From positions 1-64,000 of the forward strand of contig NZ_SJPR01000005.1 in assembly GCF_007859955.1 (NCBI RefSeq): a DNA stretch of 64,000 bases, read 5' to 3'. Position 1 is the first letter of the stretch. The number at the start of each line of letters is the position of its first letter. Below the pieces are notes generated by a model. The model was not told where the DNA came from. It did no database searches and worked only from the letters and a program-made list of their open reading frames with translations. Source of the stretch: Botrimarina colliarenosi. Its GTDB lineage: Bacteria > Planctomycetota > Planctomycetia > Pirellulales > Lacipirellulaceae. The position numbers and the translations under genes were made by a program. Positions 27,634 through 36,141 of the stretch are shown piece after piece.

Positions 27634-27985
27634 GGTAGCCTCCGCAGGTGGGTGACTCGGCGCGCAAGGGCCGCAGCGGCGAACGGTCGCCGGCCGAGTC
27701 GATCTTGGTGAGGCCGTCCCTCGGAGGGGGCGGCGGGGTGTTCCGGTGAGGGGACCCAGCCTAGCCCGCCGGCGCCTGTCGGGGGACCCGCCGGAAGAGC
27801 TAGAAACCCTCGGATTTGCGCGGAATGTCCGAGGTGTCGCCGCGACAAGGACTCGTCCGCAGGCTATTCGCAAAGCCGACTCTCGCCCGGCGCCCGCCGG
27901 ACCGATACGATTCGTCCGCGGACGCCCGCCGCCCCTGTAGGGCAGCCCCTGCCCGCCCAACGCCCTGCCCCAGCGAGCCCCAACG
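27634..27985. promoter_or_regulatory. Divergent intergenic region
   Basis: It separates the CAP-like gene and the hydrolase gene, which are read away from each other, so promoters for both should lie here. The sequence is GC-rich and no clear -10/-35 pair or operator stands out. Confidence 0.4.
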
Positions 27986-28810
27986 ATGGCTTATCTCACC
28001 ACCCGCGACGACGTGAGCCTGTACTACAAAGACTGGGGGAGCGGCACGCCGGTGGTCTTTAGCCATGGCTGGCCGCTGACGGCCGACGCCTGGGAGGCCC
28101 AGATGTTTTTCCTGGCCTCCAACGGCTGTCGCTGCGTCGCCCACGACCGCCGCGGTCACGGCCGCTCGAGCCAGCCGTGGCACGGCAACGACATGGACAC
28201 GTACGCCGACGATCTGGCTCAGCTCTTGGAGGCCCTCGACCTCCACGACGTGGTCCTGGTGGGGCACTCGACCGGCGGCGGCGAGGTCGCGCGGTACATC
28301 GGCCGGCACGGCACGGAGCGCGTCGCGAAGGCGGTGCTCGTCGGCGCGGTGCCGCCGCTGATGGTAAAGACCGACGCCAAACCGGGAGGCCTGCCGATGA
28401 GCGTCTTTGACGGTTTCCGCGAGCAGTACCTGGCGGACCGCGCGCAGTTCTTCCTCGATGTGCCGAGCGGGCCGTTCTACGGATTCAACCGCAAGGGCGC
28501 CGAAGTCTCGGAAGGTCTGATCCGCTCTTGGTGGACGCAAGGCATGATGTCCGGCCACAAGAGCGCCTTCGACTGTATCGCGGCGTTTTCCGAGACCGAC
28601 TTCACCGAGGACCTCAAGAAGTTCGACGTGCCGACCCTGATCCTTCACGGCGACGACGACCAGATCGTTCCGATCGATAATTCGGCGCGGCTGTCGGCGA
28701 AGCTGGTGAAGGACGCGACGCTGAAGGTTTATCCCGGCGGCGCGCACGCCCTCGCAGACACCTGTAAAGACGAGCTGAATGCGGATTTGCTGGCGTTTAT
28801 TCGGTCGTGA
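27986..28810 (+). CDS. Alpha/beta hydrolase, non-haem chloroperoxidase/arylesterase type
   Basis: 274 residues. The catalytic triad is visible: nucleophile Ser95 in VGHSTGGGE, Asp near 225 in [11 protein letters not shown] and His254 in PGGAHAL. The oxyanion block [12 protein letters not shown] at 25-36 and [10 protein letters not shown] at 53-62 are characteristic of the bacterial cofactor-free haloperoxidase/esterase group. In vivo these are usually esterases. There is no signal peptide, so it should be cytoplasmic. It is followed after 180 bases by the GDPD gene on the same strand. Confidence 0.9.
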   Translation: MAYLTTRDDVSLYYKDWGSGTPVVFSHGWPLTADAWEAQMFFLASNGCRCVAHDRRGHGRSSQPWHGNDMDTYADDLAQLLEALDLHDVVLVGHSTGGGEVARYIGRHGTERVAKAVLVGAVPPLMVKTDAKPGGLPMSVFDGFREQYLADRAQFFLDVPSGPFYGFNRKGAEVSEGLIRSWWTQGMMSGHKSAFDCIAAFSETDFTEDLKKFDVPTLILHGDDDQIVPIDNSARLSAKLVKDATLKVYPGGAHALADTCKDELNADLLAFIRS

Positions 28811-28991
28811 ATCTGACTTTCAAATCAACGCGTCGGCTGGTTGCTCAATTCATTTGCCGTGAGTGCTTGGACCCTGAGAGTGGAGACGAGGTTTCTGGCT
28901 TCTCGTTGCCCCAACCCTCCCCAGGCCGTCATCCATCGCGGTATTCTGAGCGGCTCACCCGGAACCGCACCGAGCCCCCCCTCCCCTTCCG

Positions 28992-29822
28992 ATGGCCCAC
29001 CGACTCCTGCTGCTTGTGATCTCCCTCCTCGCCAGCGCCCCGGCGACGGCCCAGCACCTGGTCGCCCACCGCGGCGCGTCGCACGACGCGCCGGAGAACA
29101 CGCTCGCCGCGTTCCGGCTCGCCTGGGAGCAGGGCGCCGACGGCATTGAAGGCGACTTTCACCTGACCGCCGACGGACAGATCGTCTGCCTGCACGACTA
29201 CGACACCCAGCGCGTCGCCGGCCGCAAGCTGGTGGTCAAGGACGCGACGCTCGAGGAGCTTCGCGCGCTGGACGTCGGCGCCTGGAAAGACGAGCGGTTC
29301 CGCGGAGAGCGGACGCCAACGTTCGCCGAAGTCGCCGCCACCGTGCCAGCCGGCAAGCTGCTGTTCGTCGAGGTGAAGTGCGGGCCGGAGATCGTGCCGA
29401 CGCTCGCCGACGCGCTCGCAACCGCCCGCGACGAGGTGGGCCTCGCCGCCGAGCAGATCGTTATTATCAGTTTCCATGAAGACGTGATCGCCGCGTGCCG
29501 CAAGCGGCTCCCGACTTACCAAACGCAGTGGCTGACGGGCTACAAAGAGAAAGCGGGCCGCTGGACGCCGACGGCCGATTCGGTCGCGGCGACACTAACC
29601 GGCTGTGGCGCTGGCGCGCTCGGCTGCCAAGCGGAGCGGCGCTATTTCGACGACCGCTTCGTCGCCGATCTACGTGATCGTGGGGCGAGCCAGGGGGCCG
29701 ACTTCCGGTTTGGCGTCTGGACGGTCGACGACCCCGAGGCGGCCCGCTACTACCGCGACCTGGGGGCGTGGTCGATCACCACCAACCGTCCCGGCTGGTT
29801 ACGACAGCGGCTGGCCGACTAA
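28992..29822 (+). CDS. Exported glycerophosphodiester phosphodiesterase
   Basis: 276 residues with a signal peptide (LLLLVISLLASAPATA). The GDPD metal and base motifs are present: HRGASHDAPENTLAAF near 28 and EGDFHLTADGQIVCLHD near 52, with the catalytic His pair in HRG and LHD. Later blocks EVKCGPEIVP and GVWTVDDPEAARYY complete the TIM barrel. It should split glycerophosphodiesters to glycerol-3-phosphate and an alcohol outside the cytoplasm, feeding phosphate or lipid salvage. The stop overlaps by four bases with the convergent GH43-like gene. Confidence 0.92.
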   Translation: MAHRLLLLVISLLASAPATAQHLVAHRGASHDAPENTLAAFRLAWEQGADGIEGDFHLTADGQIVCLHDYDTQRVAGRKLVVKDATLEELRALDVGAWKDERFRGERTPTFAEVAATVPAGKLLFVEVKCGPEIVPTLADALATARDEVGLAAEQIVIISFHEDVIAACRKRLPTYQTQWLTGYKEKAGRWTPTADSVAATLTGCGAGALGCQAERRYFDDRFVADLRDRGASQGADFRFGVWTVDDPEAARYYRDLGAWSITTNRPGWLRQRLAD

Positions 29823-31120
29823 CCGAGCACGCGCGCCGAGCGACCCGTCCCAAGAACGCCGGCGGCGGCGAACAGAGCGAGGACAAGCGTTGTCGGCTCG
29901 GGGATGGCGAGCGACCGGAGCATCGCCGCGAAGGCGCCCGTGCCGGCGCCGCCGTAGTACGCGTTGTAGTCGCGTTTGAACAAGGCGAAGTCGTCGTAGT
30001 CGTTGTCGCCGTCACCATCGAGGTCGCCCGCCAAGGCCTGCTGGGCGCCCGACTGGCCCGACAGGTCGGCGAGGTGGTTCGCATTGAACTGAAGCCAGTC
30101 GGACGCGTCGAGGACGCCGTCGTCCGTCAGATCGCTCCGTGAGAACGGCAGCAGGTCGAACGCGATGCCGGCCAACGGCGCGGCGAACACGGTGCCGTGG
30201 TGGGCGTTGGGGCCGACCGGCATCGTTGATTCGGCGGTCCGGTTGACCCAAGAGCTGGGGTCGGTCGGGTCGTCCGACGTGGCGACTCCCAGGTAGCCGG
30301 CGCCGTAGGCGTCGTAGTAGAGGTGCCAGGTGTCGCCGATCTTGATGATCGACGGCCCCTCGGTCGCGTTCGGCTCGATCCCCGAGGTGGGGCCGACGAT
30401 CACAGGGTTGTCGGTCGTCCACGGCCCTGCGGCCGTCGGGCCGGTGGCGAGGCGGATATTCTTTTGCCCGTTCTGCTCGTCCTTGATCGGCATCAGGTAC
30501 TGCCCCCCCGCGACATCGCGGGCGATCATCGCGTCGATCACCGTCGCGTTGTTGTAATAAAACACGCTTGGTGCGGTGTACGTTGAGAAGTCGTCGGTCG
30601 TGATCGAGTAGAGCTTGTGGTCGTCATTGTCGAGGTTCGACGCGAAGACGATCTGGTAATGCTCGGCGATCTCGTCGTAGAGGATCTCGGGCGCCCAGGT
30701 GTGATCGACCGTGACGCGCGGGCCCCAGACCTCGACGAGTTGGGGGTCGGTCCAGTCCTTGAGGTTCGCCGACGAGGCGTAGCCGATCGTTTTGGTGCTG
30801 ATGCCCGAGGTCCAGACCATGTGGAAGCGGCCGTCGGGCCCGTAAACGACCGACGGGTCGCGGGTCTGGTCCTCGGCGTCGGACCAAGCTGCCGGCGGGA
30901 CGAAGACCGGCTGGTCGTTGTTCATCGAGTCGAACTGCAGGCCATCGGGGCTATAGCTGAGGTAAACGCCGCTATGCCCGCCGTCGGGCCACGGCCCTTT
31001 GAAGTAGGCGTAGATGTACCCCGTCCCCTGCGCCCGAGCCACGCCGCCGAGCAGCATGAGCGGCACGAAAACAGCGAGAAAACGACGCTGGGCGGTTTTA
31101 GAAAGGCTCAAGCGTTTCAT
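29819..31120 (-). CDS. Secreted GH43-like (five-blade propeller) protein with dockerin repeats and PEP-CTERM tail
   Basis: 433 residues with a signal peptide ending GGVARA. A glycosidase-type five-blade fold is suggested by repeated strands and by RDPS at 88-90 near a Trp-rich block, WAPE at 142-145 and EGPSIIKIGDTWHLYYD near 290. These are the positions of the catalytic Asp and Glu in GH43/GH32-like enzymes. After about 330, calcium-loop repeats of dockerin type occur (DLTDDGVLDASDWLQF; GDLDGDGDNDYDDFALF). The end is IPEPT plus a hydrophobic helix and basic residues. It is likely an exported arabinan- or xylan-active enzyme, though the substrate is a guess. Confidence 0.75.
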   Translation of the reverse strand: MKRLSLSKTAQRRFLAVFVPLMLLGGVARAQGTGYIYAYFKGPWPDGGHSGVYLSYSPDGLQFDSMNNDQPVFVPPAAWSDAEDQTRDPSVVYGPDGRFHMVWTSGISTKTIGYASSANLKDWTDPQLVEVWGPRVTVDHTWAPEILYDEIAEHYQIVFASNLDNDDHKLYSITTDDFSTYTAPSVFYYNNATVIDAMIARDVAGGQYLMPIKDEQNGQKNIRLATGPTAAGPWTTDNPVIVGPTSGIEPNATEGPSIIKIGDTWHLYYDAYGAGYLGVATSDDPTDPSSWVNRTAESTMPVGPNAHHGTVFAAPLAGIAFDLLPFSRSDLTDDGVLDASDWLQFNANHLADLSGQSGAQQALAGDLDGDGDNDYDDFALFKRDYNAYYGGAGTGAFAAMLRSLAIPEPTTLVLALFAAAGVLGTGRSARVLG

Positions 31121-31303
31121 CCAGACGGCGGTGTCAGATCAGAGAGGAGGAGAAGCGTCGCAGCCGGCTAGCCAGCGGCAGCGAGACGATCCGCTGCAAA
31201 AACCTGCTATATCTTTAGCATAACAACAGAAGTAGCCTCAGACCACCGTTTTGGGGCCGGGACGATCCGGAAATCGGTCCTTCGTTTCGGGAACGTCGCC
31301 GGC

Positions 31304-31834
31304 TTAGCCGGCCGCGTAGACGTTCCGCGGCTCGCTCGAGACGTTGCCCCGCGCCCACTCGACGCAGCTCGGCATGCCGAGCGAGATCCAGGCGCCGGTC
31401 AGTAGCGAGACCGCCAGCACGCCGACGGTCGCCCCGCCGATCAGCACCATTTGGCTGAGGCGATCGACCGACGCGACGTCGTCGAGGTTGCCGAGATGGC
31501 AGAGGCCGCTGTCGCCCGGTAGATAAACGACGGCGACCGGGTCGCCCTTCGAGAGGGCGTTCCATTCGGCGGCGTTGGCGCCGCTGGTGAGGCTCAGTGT
31601 CTGGCCGTCGTGCTGGACGTCCATCGCGACGCGGTAGTTGGTCGTGCGGCTCGAGCCCGAGCCGGTGGTGAACTGGCGGAGCCCCGTGACGGTGGCGGTC
31701 GCTTCGACCCCGTGCTTCGAGAGTTGGCCCATCTGCAACGACGAATAGAGCCCAACGCCGACGAGCGTCAGATTCGCAAACGCGATCATCAGACAAGCGA
31801 TGAAAAACTCACGGCGGGCGAACATTGGCGTCAC
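31304..31834 (-). CDS. DUF3592-type membrane protein
   Basis: 176 residues; Met4 at 31825 is an alternative start. Two membrane helices (ACLMIAFANLTLVGVGLYSSL and VLIGGATVGVLAVSLLTGAWI) flank a beta domain with VEATATVTGLRQF and DPVAVVYLPGDSGLCHLG. This layout matches DUF3592 proteins, whose role is unknown. The gap of about 180 bases upstream of the GH43-like gene contains no obvious terminator. Confidence 0.68.
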   Translation of the reverse strand: MTPMFARREFFIACLMIAFANLTLVGVGLYSSLQMGQLSKHGVEATATVTGLRQFTTGSGSSRTTNYRVAMDVQHDGQTLSLTSGANAAEWNALSKGDPVAVVYLPGDSGLCHLGNLDDVASVDRLSQMVLIGGATVGVLAVSLLTGAWISLGMPSCVEWARGNVSSEPRNVYAAG

Positions 31835-32041
31835 TCTCGGAACGGGAGCGAATTGGGGGCGGGAGCCGGCGGGTTGCGGCTATCTGCAGCGCGATTGGGA
31901 TTGGCAAGCGTAGGCCACAAAACGGGGCCAAACGGGCGGGCCCGCGATCTTGCGGGGCGAGCTGATCTTGGCCCTCTCGGCGGCACGGCTTAGGTTGAGC
32001 GACCTGCGCCCCTCCCCCACCTTGGCTCAACCACTCCGCCG

Positions 32042-33130
32042 ATGAATCTTCTCCGCCTGCGCGTAGCAACCGTGGTGGCGTCGCTACCACTCGCTTTCCT
32101 CGTGGTAGCCACGCCGACGACGGCCCAGGCGCCGCCGATGCCGGTAGCGGCCTCCGCCGAGGAGGACCGCATCGTCGTCGACGCCACGACCGTCTTCGAC
32201 GAGATGCTCGCCGCGCCGGGAACGGCGATCCCACGGTCGATGCTCGCCGGGGCCGAGGGGGTTGTGATCGTTCCCCGGGTCGTGAAGGGGGGCTTCATCG
32301 TCGGCGCCCGATACGGCCGCGGCGTGGTGGTCGCTCGCGACGCACAGGGGGTCTGGCGGGCGCCGCTCTTCGTGACGATCACCGGCGGCAACATCGGCTG
32401 GCAGGCGGGCGTGCAGGCGACCGACTTGGTGCTGGTCTACCGCTCGCAACGCGGCGTCGATTCGCTGATGGCGGGCAAGCTGACCCTCGGCGCCGACATC
32501 GCCGCGGCGGCCGGCCCGGTCGGCCGCGAGGCGGGGGCCGCGACCGACACGTCGCTCACCGCCGAAGTCTATTCGTACTCGCGCAGCCGCGGGCTGTTCG
32601 CCGGGGTGTCGCTCGATGGGTCGGTGCTGAAGATCGACCACGCCGCGACCGCCGCTTACTACCGCCCGCCGGCCGGCTACACCCCGGTCCAGCCGGGAAC
32701 GCCCTACATCCCCGAGGGGGCGCAGCGACTGGCCGCTAAGGTCGTCGAACAGACCGCGCCGGCGACCGCGCTCCCCGCTCCCGAACCGTCCGGCGGGCAG
32801 CCCGGGATCGGAGCGCCGAACGCGCTGGACGACGCGGCGTCGACCCGCGACCAGCTGGCCGACTTCGCGCCGCGGCTCTACCGGCTGCTCGACCCGGCGT
32901 GGCAAGGCTACCTGTCCCTGCCGGCGGAAGTTTTCCAAGAGGCGGGCCACCCGAGCCCCGAGGTCCTCACCGCGGCGGTAGGACGCTTCGAAGCCGTGGC
33001 GGCCGACCCCCGTTATACGAATCTCGCGGCGTTGCCCGAGTTCCAAACGACGCGCGGATTGCTGCGTCATTACGCCCAGGTGCTGGCGAACACGCCGCGG
33101 ACGCTGGCCCTGCCCCCGCCGCCACAGTAA
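32042..33130 (+). CDS. Exported SYLF-domain (Ysc84-like) protein
   Basis: 362 residues with a signal peptide ending TTAQA. The SYLF lipid-binding domain spans about 40-205: IPRSMLAGAEGVVIVPRVVKGGFIVGARYGRGVVVAR, then FVTITGGNIGWQAGVQATDLVLVYRS and LTAEVYSYSRSRGLFAGVSLDG. The C-terminal 150 residues are Ala/Pro-rich, then helical, and unassigned. SYLF proteins bind membrane lipids, and the bacterial function is unclear. It is convergent with nothing close; a small membrane-protein gene follows at 33229. Confidence 0.88.
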   Translation: MNLLRLRVATVVASLPLAFLVVATPTTAQAPPMPVAASAEEDRIVVDATTVFDEMLAAPGTAIPRSMLAGAEGVVIVPRVVKGGFIVGARYGRGVVVARDAQGVWRAPLFVTITGGNIGWQAGVQATDLVLVYRSQRGVDSLMAGKLTLGADIAAAAGPVGREAGAATDTSLTAEVYSYSRSRGLFAGVSLDGSVLKIDHAATAAYYRPPAGYTPVQPGTPYIPEGAQRLAAKVVEQTAPATALPAPEPSGGQPGIGAPNALDDAASTRDQLADFAPRLYRLLDPAWQGYLSLPAEVFQEAGHPSPEVLTAAVGRFEAVAADPRYTNLAALPEFQTTRGLLRHYAQVLANTPRTLALPPPPQ

Positions 33131-33228
33131 CCGCGCCGCGCTCGACTGCGTAGAATAAGGGTGAGGGCCACGCGGGGCGTGGCGACGGTCGCCGACGGCT
33201 CGCAGTGGCCGCGCGGAGGGCCCTTCTC

Positions 33229-33408
33229 ATGAACCTTCAAGGCATGCCATCGCACGCCGCGTCGCTGATCCGCCAGGGCGGAGTGGCCGGCATCCTCGTT
33301 GTCCTCGCCGGCTTGGTGTACGACTCGCCAACGGTCGTCGTCATCGGCCTGCTGACGATGATCCTGGCGACCTACGCCGCGATCTGCACCGGCAACCGGT
33401 CGTTCTAG
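33229..33408 (+). CDS. Very small membrane protein
   Basis: 59 residues from the ATG at 33229. Two hydrophobic helices, GGVAGILVVLAGLVY and VVVIGLLTMILATYAAICTG, fill most of it. No recognisable motif. It is plausible as a gene because of its clean hydrophobic pattern and its spacing after the SYLF gene, but it is short. Confidence 0.5.
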   Translation: MNLQGMPSHAASLIRQGGVAGILVVLAGLVYDSPTVVVIGLLTMILATYAAICTGNRSF

Positions 33409-33430
33409 GACGCTCGGTGTGCAGCCGATT

Positions 33431-33673
33431 CCCCCTCCCTGTTAGGGAGAGGTTAGGGGAGGGTCTTAGCGTTCAGGCGAGGGAAGGTGAACCTTTGCTG
33501 AACGGTTTCGCCCTCCAGCGGTTTGTAAAAGCTGAATCATAGGATGAGCCGATTGGGCGCTAGCCCCGGTTGAATCACCAAGAACCGTGGCTAGCGCCAA
33601 AACGGCTCGTGGAGCAAACCCTCATTTCTAGCTTTGACAAAGCACTAGGCCCTCCCTGAAAGGGAGGGGGATG
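33431..33673. repeat. Compound palindrome: family H arms around a family F copy
   Basis: The outer arms are CCCCTCCCTGTTAGGGAGAG at 33431 and CCCTCCCTGAAAGGGAGGGG at 33651-33670. In between, 33544-33609 holds the family F palindrome GAGCCGATTGGGCGCTAGCC / GGCTAGCGCCAAAACGGCTC. It lies between the convergent small membrane gene and the PDZ gene. Confidence 0.8.
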
Positions 33674-33680
33674 ACCCTGC

Positions 33681-34181
33681 CTACGGCAGCATCACGTTGC
33701 CCGGCAGCGTGGGGAAGCGCTGCGGCTTGCACCGCGCGCCGAGGTCGACCGTTTGGTCAACGACTTGTGTCGTTCCCGAGCGGACAAAGCGGACAGTCGT
33801 GAGTCCGTAGTGCCGTTCGAACTGCGGCATCATCCAGTAACAGCCGTCTTGGTTCGGCCAGCGGCCGGTGTCGATCTTGGTGCCGTCGAGGCGGGTGATG
33901 ACATCGCCCACTTTCAGGCCGAGCTGGCTGAGCGGCGAGTCCTCTTCGATCTCGACGATCCGGGCGCCGGCGAAGACGATCCCCTGGAACTGCGGCAACT
34001 GCAGCGCCTCGTCGAGGTGGAAACGGGCGCGCCAGCGTTGCGACTCGTAGACCTCGCCCCGGCGGAGCCGTTCGAGGGCGGCGTCGCGGGCCTCGGTCGA
34101 GTTGATCGGCACGCCGAGTTGCTGGGCGGACGAGGCGCCGGCAAAGGCGAGCAAGAAAGCAACCGCTAGCAGCGATTTCAT
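33681..34181 (-). CDS. Exported PDZ-domain protein
   Basis: 166 residues with a signal peptide (LLAVAFLLAFAGASSA). The middle resembles a PDZ domain: QGIVFAGARIVEIEEDSPLSQLGLKVGDVITRLDGTKI at about 65-103, with the GLKVGDVI core. No protease domain is attached, so it may tether or present partners in the envelope. The C-terminal QRFPTLPGNVMLP reappears after the stop codon of the CAP-like gene at 26659. Confidence 0.78.
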   Translation of the reverse strand: MKSLLAVAFLLAFAGASSAQQLGVPINSTEARDAALERLRRGEVYESQRWRARFHLDEALQLPQFQGIVFAGARIVEIEEDSPLSQLGLKVGDVITRLDGTKIDTGRWPNQDGCYWMMPQFERHYGLTTVRFVRSGTTQVVDQTVDLGARCKPQRFPTLPGNVMLP

Positions 34182-34281
34182 GGCGCAGGCTCCGAGGGGG
34201 GTGAGAACCGGCGCAACTTAGCGGCCCCGCGCGGGTCCGTGAAGCCGACGTTCAATTCGGTGTGAGGAGGATAAGCAACAA

Positions 34282-34312
34282 CTTCTTGGCGTTCTTGGCG
34301 TCTTGGCGGTTA
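34282..34312. repeat. Half copy of repeat family C
   Basis: CTTGGCGTTCTTGGCGTCTT followed by GGCGGTT matches the right arm of the composite repeat at 16737-16916. The left arm is absent. Confidence 0.65.
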
Positions 34313-34327
34313 CTTACCCCTGACGTT

Positions 34328-35899
34328 CTACTCCGACGCCTTCTCGTACCACTCGACGAGGTCCTTCCGCAGCTTCTCGAGCGAGGGCTCGTGCACGTAC
34401 ATCATGTGCCCCCCCTCGTAGTAGCCGGTCGTGAAACGCTCTCGCAGGGCGTCGGTCGTCATGGTGTGGTCGCGGGTGTGCTTCATCGCAAACGCCGGGG
34501 TCGCTAGGTCGAAGTAGCCGCACGCGGCGAAGACTTCGAGGGCCGGGTTCTTGACCATCGCGTCGCGGAGCCGCTCGGCCGTCGTGACGTAGCGATTGAT
34601 GAACGGCTTGTAGTTCCACGGCTGGACCGAGGTGAGCGTCTCGTAGACGCGGTCGTCTTGGTAGTCGAGGTCGTCGGCGAGGTAGGCGTTCATGCCGGCG
34701 CAGAAGATCCCCTCGAAGGCCGCGTCGCTAGGGTCGTAGTCCATCGACTCGCCGGCGCCATCAACGCCGGGGCCGACGTAGCGGCTGTCATAACGGCCGA
34801 TCAACTGGTTGCGGCCGCGGAGCAGTTCCTTGCTGAACCGCCACATGCTGACGCGGAGGTCGGTCGCTTCGAGGTACTCCTCGGAGAGCCCCGTCAGGCG
34901 GGCCGCCTCGGCGACGACTTCCTTGCGCTTCTCTGCCGGCATCGCGGCGCCCTGCAGCAACGCGTCGGCAAAGTCGCCGGCGGCGAACGCCTCGGCCTCG
35001 GCGACGACTTCCGTCAGCGGCTTGCCGAGCAGGTCGTCGTCGAGCGCCTTGTGACGCCAAGCGGTCGCCGCGTATCCCGGCAGGAACAGGACGTACGGCA
35101 GGTCGTTGTTGTCTGCGAAGCCGAGCGTGCTGAAATCGAGCACCGCCGAGACGAGCACCACGCCGTTGAGGTACATGTGGTAGCGGTCTTGCAGCAGGTC
35201 CGACAGACCGCCGGCGCGGAGGCCGCCGTAGCTCTCGCCGAGGATGAACTTGGGCGACTCCCAGCGGCGGAACTTCGTGGTGTAGTCGTGGATGAACAGG
35301 CCGACGCTGCGGAGGTCTTCCTCAAGTCCGTGGAACTGCTCACGCTTCTCGCCCTCGGTCGGGCGGCTGTAGCCGGTCCCCACCGGGTCGATGAACACCA
35401 AGTCGGTGACGTCGAGCAGCGAGTAAGGATTGGCGACCAGCTTGTAGGGGGGCTCGGGGAACGACGCGTCGTCCGGCAGCCGGACTCGCTTCGGCCCCAG
35501 CATCCCGAGGTGGAGCCAGACGCTTGAGGCGCCGGGGCCGCCGTTGAAGCAGAACGTCACCGGCCGGTCGGGGTCGGCCTCGGCCTGCCCGTCGTCGCCG
35601 AGGCCGCCGCGGGTGTAGGCGACGAAGAAGATCTCGGCCTTCGCGTCGCCGCCGTCGTGTTTCTGCGGGAGCTTGCCGGCGGTCGCGACGTAGGCGACCT
35701 CCTCGCCGTCGATCGTCACGGCGCCGGTGGTGACGCGCAGCTTGGGCGTTTCGTCGTCTTCTTTCTTGTCCTTGGCGTCTTCTTTCTCGGACTTCTCCGT
35801 CTTGTCGGACTTGGAAGTCGTTTTGTCGTCGGCGCTCGCCACGCTGTGGCAGCCGATGATCGCGAAGACGAAGCAGCAAACGAAGAAGCGGCGAATCAT
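34328..35899 (-). CDS. S10-family serine carboxypeptidase-like lipoprotein
   Basis: 523 residues. An N-terminal hydrophobic run ends in IIGC, a likely lipobox with Cys17, followed by an Asp/Lys/Ser-rich linker. The S10 motifs are present: FNGGPGASS (118-126), nucleophile Ser223 in GESYGG, Asp464 in CGYFDLATP and His498 in GGHMMYVH. It should release C-terminal residues from peptides outside the cytoplasm. Many bacterial members are uncharacterised, and some act as acyltransferases. It is divergent from the SLC13 transporter. Confidence 0.92.
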   Translation of the reverse strand: MIRRFFVCCFVFAIIGCHSVASADDKTTSKSDKTEKSEKEDAKDKKEDDETPKLRVTTGAVTIDGEEVAYVATAGKLPQKHDGGDAKAEIFFVAYTRGGLGDDGQAEADPDRPVTFCFNGGPGASSVWLHLGMLGPKRVRLPDDASFPEPPYKLVANPYSLLDVTDLVFIDPVGTGYSRPTEGEKREQFHGLEEDLRSVGLFIHDYTTKFRRWESPKFILGESYGGLRAGGLSDLLQDRYHMYLNGVVLVSAVLDFSTLGFADNNDLPYVLFLPGYAATAWRHKALDDDLLGKPLTEVVAEAEAFAAGDFADALLQGAAMPAEKRKEVVAEAARLTGLSEEYLEATDLRVSMWRFSKELLRGRNQLIGRYDSRYVGPGVDGAGESMDYDPSDAAFEGIFCAGMNAYLADDLDYQDDRVYETLTSVQPWNYKPFINRYVTTAERLRDAMVKNPALEVFAACGYFDLATPAFAMKHTRDHTMTTDALRERFTTGYYEGGHMMYVHEPSLEKLRKDLVEWYEKASE

Positions 35900-36141
35900 A
35901 GGGGCGGGACCGTCGGTGAGGCGTCACGGGAGAAGCCCCCAGCCTAGTCGCCATCCGGCCTGACTGCGACCTCCCCGGCCACCGGTGGTGGTGCGGTGGG
36001 ACGCCCGTTGCGGTGAATCGTCGCGGGGGCGGGTGTTCACGTTGCCTCGCCCGGTACGGGGCGTGAAGATGGCTCTCCGAGGCGGACCGTTGGAAGGGGA
36101 TTCCGTCCACCTCGCCCCGCCCTTAGCCCCCGCCTCTTTCT

